This document shows, in pieces, positions 52,158-60,482 of a DNA stretch of 64,000 bases (the first letter of the stretch is position 1; every line of letters begins with the position of its first letter). A program made the translations under genes and the position numbers. The notes beneath the pieces are model-generated. The model worked only from the letters and a program-made list of their open reading frames with translations, searched no databases and was not told the DNA's origin. The stretch is from an uncultured Clostridia bacterium (GTDB lineage: Bacteria > Bacillota > Clostridia > Oscillospirales > Oscillospiraceae): assembly GCA_945948535.1 (NCBI GenBank), contig CAMFBN010000007.1, positions 1 through 64,000 on the forward strand. The letters are read 5' to 3'.

Positions 52158-52238
52158 AAAAATCCACGCTGATCTATCGACTATAGCCCCCTTTCATGGT
52201 ATAATACAAAAAATAGACTATGAAAGGGGGCTGACATC
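52158..52238 (+). promoter_or_regulatory. Promoter and operator-like inverted repeat of the GTPase-NYN gene
   Basis: TCGACT (52177-52182) - 17 nt - TATAAT (52200-52205). A perfect 13-bp inverted repeat, AGCCCCCTTTCAT (52185-52197) and ATGAAAGGGGGCT (52220-52232), spans the -10 and the ribosome site. The left arm lies upstream of the expected start, so the repeat can act as an operator, or as a ribosome-site-masking hairpin only in read-through RNA. Confidence 0.65.
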
Positions 52239-54776
52239 ATGCCTGAGCAGCCAAAAAAGACACCGTGTGGTATTGGTGTGTTGGCCCATGTGGATGCGGG
52301 GAAGACCACGCTGAGTGAGGCGCTTCTATATACGGCTGGGGCACGGCGGGTGCTGGGACGGGTGGACCATCAGGACGCCTTTCTCGATACCCACGCGCTG
52401 GAACGCTCCCGGGGTATCACCATTTTTTCCAAGCAGGCCCTGCTGGAAACTGCCCACCGGCGCGTTACGCTGGTGGACACTCCGGGCCATGTGGACTTTG
52501 CCCCGGAGGCGGAGCGCACTCTGCCGGTGCTGGACTGCGCGGTGCTGGTCATCAGCGGCACCGACGGGGTGCAGGCTCACACCCTGACCTTGTGGCGGCT
52601 GCTGGAACGCTACAGCGTGCCTACTATCCTGTTTATCAACAAAATGGATCTGCCCACGGTGGAAAAAGAGAAACTTATGGAAGCCCTGCGCCGGGAGCTT
52701 TCCCCCGGCTGCGTGGATTTTGGGGAGAATTTTGAGAAAATCGCGGAAAATGCCGCCCTGTGCGACGAGGCGCTGCTGGAAACCTATCTGGAAGCCGGCA
52801 CGGTGACGGCGGGGAATCTGCGGGGCCTGGTCGAGAAACGAAAGCTGTTCCCCTGCTGCTTCGGCTCGGCGCTGAAGCTCACGGGCGTGGACAAGCTGCT
52901 GGAAATTCTGGATATCTACGCCCCGGAAAAGGACTATCCGCCGGAATTTGGGGCAAAGGTCTGCAAAATTTCCCGGGACCCCCAGGGCAACCGGCTGACG
53001 TGGCTGCGCATCACCGGCGGCAGCCTGAAGGTTCGTTCCCCCCTGCCCTATCGAAACGCCAAGGGTGAACCGGTGGAGGAAAAGGTATTGCAGCTGCGCT
53101 CCTATTCCGGCGACAGGTACACCGCCCCGGAAATCGCGGAAGCCGGAGAACTGATTGCGGTGACGGGCCTGACCCAGACCTTCGCGGGCCAGTCCCTCGG
53201 CGCGGAGCCGGAGGGAAAGGCAAGCACATTGGAGCCGGTGATGACCTACCGGGTAAAGCTCCCGGCGGGGGCCGACCCGGCGGCGGTGCTGCCAAAGCTG
53301 CGGCTGCTGGAAGAGGAAGAACCCCAACTGAAGCTCCTGTGGGAGAACGGGCAGATTCATGTGCAGATCATGGGTCGGGTGCAACTGGAAATCTTTCAGG
53401 CGCTGGTGAAGCAGCGGTTTTCTCTGGACGTGGGGCTGGATGACCGGCGGATTTTTTATAAGGAAACCATTGAAAATACCGTGGAAGGCGTGGGTCATTT
53501 TGAGCCCCTGCGCCACTATGCCGAGGTACACCTGCTGTTGGAGCCCCTGCCCCGGGGCAGCGGGCTGGTTTTCGACACCGTTTGCCCCACGGACGTGCTG
53601 GACGGCAATTACCAGAAGCTGATTCTCACGCATCTGGCGGAAAAGACCCACCGGGGCGTCCTCACCGGCGCGCCCATTACGGACATGAAGATCACCCTGC
53701 TGATTGGCAAAGCCCACCTGAAACACACCGAGGGCGGCGACTTCCGGCAGGCCACCTACCGGGCGGTGCGGCAGGGGCTGATGCAGGCAAAATCCGTGCT
53801 GCTGGAGCCGTGGTACGACTTTATTCTCACGGTGCCCACCGAGCAGATCGGCAGGGGCATCACCGACATCCGGGCCATGGGCGGGCAGTTCGAGGCCCCG
53901 GAGGCTTCCGGCGCCCTGTCCACCCTACGGGGGCTGGTGCCCGCCGCCGAGGTGAAGGACTACGCGGAAACCCTTGCCGCTTATACGCAGGGAATGGGCC
54001 GCTTACAGCTGAGTCTGCACGGCTACGCCCCCTGCCACAATGCCGAGACTGTCATTGCGGAGGCGGCCTACGACCCGGAAAGCGATCTTGACAACACCCC
54101 GGATTCCGTGTTCTGCGCCCACGGGGCGGGCTTTAACGTCCGGTGGGATCAGGTGAAGGACTATATGCATTTGGAAAGCGGCCTGAAGGAGGAAAAAGCC
54201 CCCCAGCTTCTGACCCGGAACCTGCACCTTGAGGACAAGGCGCTGGAAGCCATCATGGAGCGGGAGTTCGGTGCCATCCGTCGCCCCCAGTACGGGGTTA
54301 AGGCAGAGAACCGCCCGGCAACCGAGGAAGTGACCATTGCCCCGCCGAAAAACAGGTACCTGATTGTGGACGGCTACAACATTATTTTCGCCTGGGAGGA
54401 GCTGGCGGAACTGGCCCGCTCCGATCTGGACGCCGCGAGACGGCGGCTGTGTGATCTGCTGAGCAGCTACGCCGGCTACACCAAATGCCGGACGGTGGTG
54501 GTATTCGACGGCTACAAACAGAAGGGAAATCCCGGGCAAAAGCGTCAGTTTCACAACATTCAGGTGGTCTACACCAAGGAGGGCGAAACGGCGGACGCCT
54601 ACATTCAGGCGCTGGCCTACGAAACCGGCGGCAGCTACGCAGTGCGGGTAGCCACCTCCGACGCGCTGGTGCAGCTGTCCAGCTTTCACAGCGGCGTACT
54701 GCGGATGTCCGCCCGGGAGCTGAAGCTGGAGATGGAAGCGGCGAGAAAAGAAATGCAGAACCACTTTCAAAAATAA
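52239..54776 (+). CDS. EF-G/Tet(M)-like ribosomal GTPase fused to YacP/Rae1-like NYN nuclease
   Basis: 845 residues. Residues 1-640 are a translational GTPase of the ribosomal-protection type, with G1 AHVDAGKTT, G2 RGITIFS, G3 DTPGHVDFAPE and G4 NKMD, then domains II-V of EF-G. Residues 705-845 are an NYN/PIN-like domain of the YacP type with the acidic residues of such nucleases: YLIVDGYNIIFAW, VVVFDGYK, GETADAYIQ and VATSDALVQ. YacP (Rae1) of B. subtilis cuts mRNA in the ribosomal A site, so this fusion would bring an A-site nuclease with a ribosome-binding GTPase. Tetracycline resistance cannot be inferred. Ribosome site AAAGGGGG, 8 nt before ATG. Confidence 0.9.
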   Translation: MPEQPKKTPCGIGVLAHVDAGKTTLSEALLYTAGARRVLGRVDHQDAFLDTHALERSRGITIFSKQALLETAHRRVTLVDTPGHVDFAPEAERTLPVLDCAVLVISGTDGVQAHTLTLWRLLERYSVPTILFINKMDLPTVEKEKLMEALRRELSPGCVDFGENFEKIAENAALCDEALLETYLEAGTVTAGNLRGLVEKRKLFPCCFGSALKLTGVDKLLEILDIYAPEKDYPPEFGAKVCKISRDPQGNRLTWLRITGGSLKVRSPLPYRNAKGEPVEEKVLQLRSYSGDRYTAPEIAEAGELIAVTGLTQTFAGQSLGAEPEGKASTLEPVMTYRVKLPAGADPAAVLPKLRLLEEEEPQLKLLWENGQIHVQIMGRVQLEIFQALVKQRFSLDVGLDDRRIFYKETIENTVEGVGHFEPLRHYAEVHLLLEPLPRGSGLVFDTVCPTDVLDGNYQKLILTHLAEKTHRGVLTGAPITDMKITLLIGKAHLKHTEGGDFRQATYRAVRQGLMQAKSVLLEPWYDFILTVPTEQIGRGITDIRAMGGQFEAPEASGALSTLRGLVPAAEVKDYAETLAAYTQGMGRLQLSLHGYAPCHNAETVIAEAAYDPESDLDNTPDSVFCAHGAGFNVRWDQVKDYMHLESGLKEEKAPQLLTRNLHLEDKALEAIMEREFGAIRRPQYGVKAENRPATEEVTIAPPKNRYLIVDGYNIIFAWEELAELARSDLDAARRRLCDLLSSYAGYTKCRTVVVFDGYKQKGNPGQKRQFHNIQVVYTKEGETADAYIQALAYETGGSYAVRVATSDALVQLSSFHSGVLRMSARELKLEMEAARKEMQNHFQK

Positions 54777-54842
54777 TGCAAAATGCAGAACTGAGGTGTC
54801 CGCTTCGCGGACGATTGAAGTCCATTTCCTACAAAATCTCCG

Positions 54843-54871
54843 TTGCTTTTTTCGCTGTTTTTTGCTATAAT
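54843..54871 (+). promoter_or_regulatory. Promoter of the PsiE-like gene
   Basis: TTGCTT - 17 nt - TATAAT, 34 nt before ATG 54905. Confidence 0.75.
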
Positions 54872-54904
54872 GTACAGGAAATCCCCCATGAAGGAGGCTT
54901 ACTT

Positions 54905-55372
54905 ATGAGCGAAAATATTCCCCATTCCGACAATCCGAAAATTCAGGCCAAGATTGACAAGGCCGTGCACCGGGACAGCGTAATCGACCACACCCTGCGC
55001 TGGGTGCTGCATTATATCGAGCGGTTCATCGCGGTAATGACCATTCTCGCCCTCCTTGGCTCGCTGGCGCTGGAGCTTTACCATATGGTTCTGTCCGGAG
55101 CCGGATATTTCGAGAACGTGGAGACCATGCTGCATCACATTCTGACCATTGTGGTGGGTCTGGAATTTGTGCGAATGCTCATCGACACCACCCCCGCCAA
55201 CATTCTGGAGGTGCTCACCGTGGCCATCACCCGTCACGTGGTGCTGAGCCATGACGACCCCTGGAGCAATGTGGCCTGCATCGCCTGCATCGCCGGGCTG
55301 TTCGCCATCCGCCGCTACTTGGTCCGCCGCAGCGAACTGAGAGAGGAAATGGTGGAAGTTGAGGATTTATAG
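54905..55372 (+). CDS. PsiE-like small membrane protein
   Basis: 155 residues with a charged N terminus and about four membrane segments (IAVMTILALLGSLALELYHM, LTIVVGLEFVRMLI, IACIAGLFAIRRYL). The spacing and the RMLIDTTPANILEVLTVAIT stretch resemble the phosphate-starvation-inducible E family, whose function is unknown. AAGGAGG precedes ATG 54905; the longer frame upstream runs back into the GTPase gene and is not used. Confidence 0.7.
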   Translation: MSENIPHSDNPKIQAKIDKAVHRDSVIDHTLRWVLHYIERFIAVMTILALLGSLALELYHMVLSGAGYFENVETMLHHILTIVVGLEFVRMLIDTTPANILEVLTVAITRHVVLSHDDPWSNVACIACIAGLFAIRRYLVRRSELREEMVEVEDL

Positions 55373-55379
55373 AAAGAAG

Positions 55380-55802
55380 ATGGGTTTTATGTGGTTCGTT
55401 CTGGCGCTGGGTTCTGCCGTATTCGCGGCGCTGACCTCGATTCTTGCCAAGGTGGGCATTGACGGGGTGAACTCCAATCTCGCCACCGCCATCCGTACCG
55501 GAGTGGTGCTGGTGATGGCCTGGGGCATGGTGTTTCTGACCGACGCCCAGGGCGGCATCGGGAGCATCAGCCGGAAAAGCTGGCTGTTTCTGATTCTGTC
55601 GGGCCTTGCCACGGGCGCCAGCTGGCTGTGCTACTACCGGGCGCTGCAAATCGGCGACGCGTCCAAGGTGGTGCCTGTGGACAAGCTCAGCGTGGTGTTC
55701 ACACTGGTGCTGGCCTTTGCGTTTCTCCACGAGAAGTTTACATGGAAATCCATCGCCGGCGCGGCCCTGATCACCGCAGGCACCCTGCTGATGGTGCTGT
55801 AG
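55380..55802 (+). CDS. EamA-type (DMT superfamily) transporter, single-domain
   Basis: About 140 residues with four or five membrane helices and one EamA repeat (ALTSILAKVGIDGVNSNLAT, GASWLCYYRALQIG, AFAFLHEKFTWKSIAGAALI). Full-length DMT exporters have two such repeats, so this would act as a homodimer, like small multidrug carriers. The start is ATG 55380 or 55389; neither has a strong ribosome site, and it begins 8 nt after the PsiE-like gene, so coupling is likely. Confidence 0.8.
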   Translation: MGFMWFVLALGSAVFAALTSILAKVGIDGVNSNLATAIRTGVVLVMAWGMVFLTDAQGGIGSISRKSWLFLILSGLATGASWLCYYRALQIGDASKVVPVDKLSVVFTLVLAFAFLHEKFTWKSIAGAALITAGTLLMVL

Positions 55803-55812
55803 AACTTATGTT

Positions 55813-55840
55813 AACCTTCCCCTGCGGGGGAAGGTTTTTT
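55813..55840 (+). terminator. Terminator of the PsiE-EamA operon
   Basis: AACCTTCCCC / GGGGAAGGTT stem with a 4-nt loop and a T tract. Confidence 0.9.
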
Positions 55841-55990
55841 TCTGTGGAAACGTGCCGATTGCGCATCCGCAGAACCGCCCGGAGAATCAGAATTCTCTGA
55901 TTGCCCCAATTCATTCCGGCAGCGCTCTGACGCCGATAGCCCCGGGTGTGAGCGGAGAATTTCCGGAATTGTAAACTTTTTTTGCCCCTG

Positions 55991-56018
55991 TTGAAATACG
56001 GAAGCGTTATGCTATAAT
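55991..56018 (+). promoter_or_regulatory. Promoter of the histidine kinase-HtrA operon
   Basis: TTGAAA - 16 nt - TATAAT, 46 nt before ATG 56064. The 55845-55985 stretch upstream shows no gene. Confidence 0.75.
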
Positions 56019-56063
56019 AAAACTATACATTTTGTGGTAGAAAAGAAAGAGGTGCCCCCTTCG

Positions 56064-57488
56064 ATGAAAAGCTCCTTCAGCCGTAATTTCTCCATGGCTG
56101 CCACTATCCTGCTGCTGACGCTGACCATTCTCGGCGCTTCCTTCCAGATTCAGATCAACAGCTTTCTGGAGGATACCACCGTTTCCCGGCTGACCCAGGA
56201 TTCTCAGGTGGTCGCCAATCTGGCGGGCGCCTACGGCATGGACGGAAATCTCGCCAGCCGGGACCTGATGCTGAATCTGGACGTAGTATCCCAGATCACC
56301 AACGCCGACCTTGTGATCTGCGACAACGACGGCTACATTACCCTCTGCTCCGGCTCTCTGAACGGCTGTGCCTACGACGGCTGGCAGCTCAATCAGGATT
56401 TCCTCGACAAGGTCTATGAAAACGGCGGCTACAGCGCCACCGGCACCATCCGCAACCTCTACGACGAGGAACGCTATGTGGTGTCCGCCCCCATCGTCAG
56501 CGGCGAGCAGCGGCTGGGCATCGTCATCGTGTCCACCCCCACCGCCGGCACGAAGCAGGTTCTGAATAAAATCTCCAATATTTTTCTCACCGTATCCGTA
56601 TTCGTGGTGCTTATCGCCGTGCTGGGGGTCATGGCCTTCGCCCGGCGGGAAAGTAAGCCCCTCAAGGAGCTTGCCAAGGCGGCGACGGCCTTCGGTCACG
56701 GCGATCTGGACGCCCGGGTGAAAATCGATGAGGATTCCAGCGAGGAAATGGAGGAGCTGGCCCTGGCCTTCAACAACATGGCCTCCTCCCTGCAAAAGAG
56801 CGAATATCAGCGGCAGGAATTTGTGGCCAACGTATCCCACGAGCTGAAAACCCCCATGACCACCATTTCCGGCTATGTGGACGGCATTTTGGACGGCACC
56901 ATTCCCGCGGAAAAGCGGGACCACTATCTGCGCATCGTCTCCGACGAGACAAAACGCCTGAGCCGTCTGGTGCGCAGTATGCTGGACATCTCCCAGCTCC
57001 AGAAGGAGCAGGGCATTCCCGAGGAAAAGAAGATGCACTTTGATCTGGAGGAGTGCGCCGGGCAGGTGCTCATCACCTTTGAGAAGAAAATCAACGACAA
57101 AAAGCTGAACGTGGACGTGAATTTCCCGGAGCACCCGGTGTACACCATGGCAAATCAGGACTACATCACCCAGGTGATCTACAATCTGCTGGACAACGCG
57201 GTGAAGTTCTGCCCCGAGGGCGGCACTCTGGGCCTGACCATTCGGGAGGGCGGCAGCAAGGCCTATGTGTCGGTATCCAATGACGGCGAGACCATCCCGC
57301 CGGAGGAGCTGCCGCTGGTCTTCGACCGGTTCCACAAGCTGGACAAGTCCCGCTCGAAAAACCGGGACGGCTGGGGCTTGGGCCTGTATATCGTCAAGAC
57401 CATCGTCTGCTGCCACGGGGAGAACATCTCCGTAAGCTCCAAGGACGGCAAGACGGAATTTACCTTCACCATGCCGCTTGTTAATTAA
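56064..57488 (+). CDS. Membrane sensor histidine kinase (orphan in this locus)
   Basis: 474 residues. A membrane helix (about 10-30), an extracytoplasmic sensor (about 31-170; LICDNDGYITLCSG suggests a PAS/Cache-like fold), a second helix (about 171-193), a HAMP domain, HisKA with the phospho-His in FVANVSHELKTPM (about 260) and HATPase with NLLDNAVKFCPEGG and GWGLGLYIVKTIV. AGAGGTG lies 10 nt before ATG 56064. No response regulator gene adjoins; the protease gene follows after a repeat, suggesting an envelope-stress pathway similar to kinase-HtrA pairs of other Firmicutes. Confidence 0.9.
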   Translation: MKSSFSRNFSMAATILLLTLTILGASFQIQINSFLEDTTVSRLTQDSQVVANLAGAYGMDGNLASRDLMLNLDVVSQITNADLVICDNDGYITLCSGSLNGCAYDGWQLNQDFLDKVYENGGYSATGTIRNLYDEERYVVSAPIVSGEQRLGIVIVSTPTAGTKQVLNKISNIFLTVSVFVVLIAVLGVMAFARRESKPLKELAKAATAFGHGDLDARVKIDEDSSEEMEELALAFNNMASSLQKSEYQRQEFVANVSHELKTPMTTISGYVDGILDGTIPAEKRDHYLRIVSDETKRLSRLVRSMLDISQLQKEQGIPEEKKMHFDLEECAGQVLITFEKKINDKKLNVDVNFPEHPVYTMANQDYITQVIYNLLDNAVKFCPEGGTLGLTIREGGSKAYVSVSNDGETIPPEELPLVFDRFHKLDKSRSKNRDGWGLGLYIVKTIVCCHGENISVSSKDGKTEFTFTMPLVN

Positions 57489-57572
57489 GTGTGGAGAGTG
57501 AAGAGTGGAGGGTGGAGTTGTTACACCTGAATCCTAACTCCACTCTCAACTCTCAACTCTCAACTCTATTAC
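57487..57572. repeat. GTGGAGAGT-type inverted repeat
   Basis: Left arm GTGTGGAGAGTGAAGAGTGG, right arm CTCCACTCTCAACTCTCAAC, between the kinase and protease genes. It would fold in their common transcript. Confidence 0.75.
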
Positions 57573-57583
57573 TGAGGTTGTCT

Positions 57584-58855
57584 ATGAGCGAACGATATCA
57601 TAACTATCCCGACTGGGACGACCGCGTATACGGAAACGGGCCTACGGAACCACCGAAAAACCGGGGCGCGCTGGTGGCGCTGATGCTGATTCTGATTATT
57701 TTTCTGTGCGGCATCGTCACCATGCTGAGCCTGATGAATATTCGCCTGTTTCGGGAACTGAATACCGACAAGCGGGAGGAGGAACTGGCTATCTCCTTCA
57801 CCACCGAGCCTACCGTGGAAGCGGTGGAGAAGACAGCGCCCACCCAGCCTGCCGCGCCTGCCGCCGTTTCCGCTCCCAACGCCACCATGAATTTGCAGGC
57901 GGCGCCCAAGGGCATCGACAATATTCCCGAGGGCGGCGGTATGTCTTTGCAGGATATCTACACCCTGAACATCCCCTCTGTGGTGTCCATCACCTGTCAG
58001 GGCAGCCGCAGTGCGTCCTCCGGCACCGGGGTGGTGCTCTCCGTTGACGGATATATTGTGACAAACGCCCACGTGGTGGAGAATGCCCACACCTATACCG
58101 TCCAGCTCACCGACGACCGTACCTTCTCCGCAAGGCTGGTGGGCTGCGACGACATTTCCGATCTGGCTGTGCTGCGCATTGACTGCACCGACCTGACCCC
58201 CGCCCAGTTCGGCGATTCCTCTACCCTGCGGGTGGGCGACACGGTGGTAGCCATCGGCGATCCTCTGGGCGCCGCCTTCCGGGGCACCTACACCGACGGC
58301 ATCGTCTCCGCCATCAACCGGGACGTGGATATGAACGGGCGCACCATGACCCTGATCCAGACCAACGCCGCCCTGAATTCTGGCAACTCCGGCGGGCCGC
58401 TCATCAACTGCTACGGGCAGGTCATCGGCATCAACACCATGAAAATCGGCGCTTTTACCGACACCGCCGGTGTGGAAGGTCTGGGCTTCGCCATTCCCAG
58501 CACTCAGGTCAAGGAAATTGTCGATCAGATCATCGCGCAGGGCTACGTCTCCGGGCGGCCCACGCTGGGCATCACCGGCGAGGCCCTGTCCACCTTCTAC
58601 CAGCACTACTACCGGATGCCCGCGGGGCTGTATATCACCGAGGTGGACCCGGGCAGCGACGCGGCCTCCAAGGGCATTCAGGAGGGCGATATGCTGCTCT
58701 ATCTGGACGACACCCGAATCGTCAGCGCGGACGACCTGAAAACGGCAATCTACGAATATGAAGTCGGCGAAGTGGTGGAGGTCATCATCTACAGCCGGGG
58801 CCAGCAGTACCGAATGGAGCTGACCCTCGGCGAGGACGTGCCGAACTATGGTTAA
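57584..58855 (+). CDS. HtrA/DegP-like membrane-anchored serine protease
   Basis: 423 residues. A short cytoplasmic N terminus, one membrane helix (about 30-53), a spacer, then a trypsin-like domain with the triad His in VTNAHVVENA, Asp in ISDLAVLRID and Ser in NSGNSGGPLINC, followed by one PDZ domain (about 325-420; GDMLLYLDDTRIVSADDLKT). It degrades or refolds damaged exported proteins at the outer membrane face. ATG 57584 is used; the upstream frame runs through the GTGGAGAGT repeat. GAGGTTGTCT precedes the start. Confidence 0.92.
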   Translation: MSERYHNYPDWDDRVYGNGPTEPPKNRGALVALMLILIIFLCGIVTMLSLMNIRLFRELNTDKREEELAISFTTEPTVEAVEKTAPTQPAAPAAVSAPNATMNLQAAPKGIDNIPEGGGMSLQDIYTLNIPSVVSITCQGSRSASSGTGVVLSVDGYIVTNAHVVENAHTYTVQLTDDRTFSARLVGCDDISDLAVLRIDCTDLTPAQFGDSSTLRVGDTVVAIGDPLGAAFRGTYTDGIVSAINRDVDMNGRTMTLIQTNAALNSGNSGGPLINCYGQVIGINTMKIGAFTDTAGVEGLGFAIPSTQVKEIVDQIIAQGYVSGRPTLGITGEALSTFYQHYYRMPAGLYITEVDPGSDAASKGIQEGDMLLYLDDTRIVSADDLKTAIYEYEVGEVVEVIIYSRGQQYRMELTLGEDVPNYG

Positions 58856-58859
58856 TTAT

Positions 58860-58932
58860 AGTGTGGAGAGTGAAGAGTGGAGTTGACACCACGAAAGTTT
58901 CTTCACTCTCCACTCACCACACTTCACTCTTA
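58860..58932. repeat. GTGGAGAGT-type inverted repeat
   Basis: Left arm GTGTGGAGAGTGAAGAGTGG, right arm CTTCACTCTCCACTCACCAC, immediately after the protease stop. Confidence 0.75.
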
Positions 58933-58953
58933 ATTCGATCGAGGTAATGTGAA

Positions 58954-59688
58954 ATGGAACCAATTTATCAGGCAGATTTTGAAGTCAGTGAGCGGGATGT
59001 GGACTGCTATGGGCGGCTTCGCCCTTCTATGATCCTGTTCTACGCCCAGCAGGTGGCAGGGATGCACAGTACGGAGTTGACCGTGGGCTATGACGTGCTT
59101 GCCCGGCAGCGGATGTTCTGGGCCGTCACCCGGCATAAGGTACAGGTTTCCCGGCTTCCCCGGCTGGGAGAGACCATCCACATCGAAACCTGGCCCATGC
59201 CCACCACAAGAGTGGCCTACCCACGGTCCATGGTGGCCTACGACAAGCAGGGCAATGAGCTTTTCCGCTCCATCAGCCTGTGGGTGCTGATGGATCTGGA
59301 CACCCGGAACATGATTCTGCCGGGCAAGAGCGGCATTTCCGTGGCAGGCACCCTCCGGGGCAACGAACTCACAGTCCCCATGGGCCTGCCCGTCAAGGCG
59401 CTGCGCAGCAGCCGGGAGCGCACCGTGTGCTTCACCGACCTTGACCGGAACGGGCACATGAACAACTGCCGGTATTTGGACTGGATTGCCGATTTGCTGC
59501 CCAGCGGCTACCACGCCGGGCATGAAATTCGAGAGTTCACTGTGTGCTACTTAAGTGAAGCCCGGGAGGGCCAGACCCTGAATCTGCGGTGGGACTTCCC
59601 CGAGGAAAACTGCCTGTACATGGACGCTCACCGCGCCGAAGACGAGCAGGACACCCGGGTCTTCTCCGCCCGGCTGCTGTTCGGATAA
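58954..59688 (+). CDS. Acyl-ACP thioesterase family protein
   Basis: 244 residues forming two hot-dog folds, as in bacterial relatives of plant FatA/FatB. These release free fatty acids from acyl-ACP and set chain length. The N-terminal domain has VSERDVDCYGRLRPSMILFY and ETWPMPTTRVAYPRSM. The C-terminal domain carries the catalytic strand TDLDRNGHMNNCRYLDWIAD (Asp-Asn-His set). It starts at ATG 58954 after GAGGTAATGTGAA and is followed by a good terminator. Probably single. Confidence 0.88.
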   Translation: MEPIYQADFEVSERDVDCYGRLRPSMILFYAQQVAGMHSTELTVGYDVLARQRMFWAVTRHKVQVSRLPRLGETIHIETWPMPTTRVAYPRSMVAYDKQGNELFRSISLWVLMDLDTRNMILPGKSGISVAGTLRGNELTVPMGLPVKALRSSRERTVCFTDLDRNGHMNNCRYLDWIADLLPSGYHAGHEIREFTVCYLSEAREGQTLNLRWDFPEENCLYMDAHRAEDEQDTRVFSARLLFG

Positions 59689-59708
59689 CTTGTTATGTCA
59701 ACAAAGGA

Positions 59709-59744
59709 AACTCCACAGTTTTGTGTAAAGCTGTGGAGTTTTTT
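59709..59744 (+). terminator. Terminator of the thioesterase gene
   Basis: AACTCCACAG / CTGTGGAGTT perfect 10-bp stem and TTTT. Confidence 0.9.
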
Positions 59745-59920
59745 CTGTACCCAGCCCAATAGCCCTTTCAAATCCACAGGTTTTCCGGCAGGGCCTGTGG
59801 AAAAAACTGTGGAAAATGTGGAAAACTGCTGTCGATAAAATATGTCGAAAATTATGGAATTATGTTATGTAAACTATTCAGACAGTCAAACGCCCCGGAT
59901 TTCTCCGGGGCGCTGCTGTG

Positions 59921-60199
59921 TTACATCCGCAGCAGGTTCGCGATGGCGGAACCGTATACAGCTACCAGCGCGATGGTCAGAACCAGGCAGATCAGCATGA
60001 GAATAAACTGGGCGATGGCCCAATTCTTCCGGGAGCGCTTCTCCGGGGAACTGCTCACCGCCCAGACGATGAGGCAGATGAAGCCGACGATAGGAATTGC
60101 CGTGAGGATCAAGGTCCCCACCCACGCGCCCACAGACATATCCGTGGATTTTTTGGCGTAGGGAGGCACGTATTCGGGATCGATGTAGTTGTTTTCCAT
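59921..60199 (-). CDS. Small two-helix membrane protein
   Basis: 92 residues: a Tyr/Pro-rich N terminus (MENNYIDPEYVPPYAKKSTD), two membrane helices (about 23-48 and 63-85) and a basic loop SSSPEKRSRKNWAIAQ between them. The layout resembles small membrane proteins of unknown function in Clostridia (DUF4870/Pilin-like annotations occur); I make no functional call. GAGAGGGGAAAACC precedes ATG 60199. A GCCCCGG/CCGGGGC hairpin at 59892-59912 lies just downstream. Confidence 0.7.
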   Translation of the reverse strand: MENNYIDPEYVPPYAKKSTDMSVGAWVGTLILTAIPIVGFICLIVWAVSSSPEKRSRKNWAIAQFILMLICLVLTIALVAVYGSAIANLLRM

Positions 60200-60217
60200 G
60201 GTTTTCCCCTCTCATTC

Positions 60218-60418
60218 TTAATGGGATGATTTCAGTTTAGCAGGGGACGAAGGTGCTGTCAACAGAAAGATTTCATTATTTTTCCAGTCCGGGAAGCAGA
60301 ATAAGTAATAATCGCATTCGTCGCAGGCAATTTCAAATTCCGGATTTTCCCCATTGTGACGGCACAGTTCACCGTGATAACTGGGGGTTAGAATTTCTTC
60401 CTCATAGTTACCCAACAT
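60218..60418 (-). CDS. Small acidic Cys-containing protein
   Basis: 66 residues, with a HGELCRHNGENPEFEIACDE and CDYYLFCFPDWKN segment that has four Cys. I do not recognise it. It has a strong ribosome site (GGAGGGG, 4 nt from ATG 60418) and lies divergent from the Xre-type gene, sharing its operator region. It is 18 nt upstream of the membrane protein gene in the same direction. Confidence 0.6.
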   Translation of the reverse strand: MLGNYEEEILTPSYHGELCRHNGENPEFEIACDECDYYLFCFPDWKNNEIFLLTAPSSPAKLKSSH

Positions 60419-60482
60419 ACTTCCCCTCCAAATTGTTTTGAAAGTACATCTGTATTATTACATCATTCTATCATATGCTATC

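Noticed and set aside
52239..54776. Calling this gene tet(M)/tet(W) tetracycline resistance
   Set aside because: It is only related to that family and carries an extra nuclease domain. Resistance cannot be inferred from the sequence.
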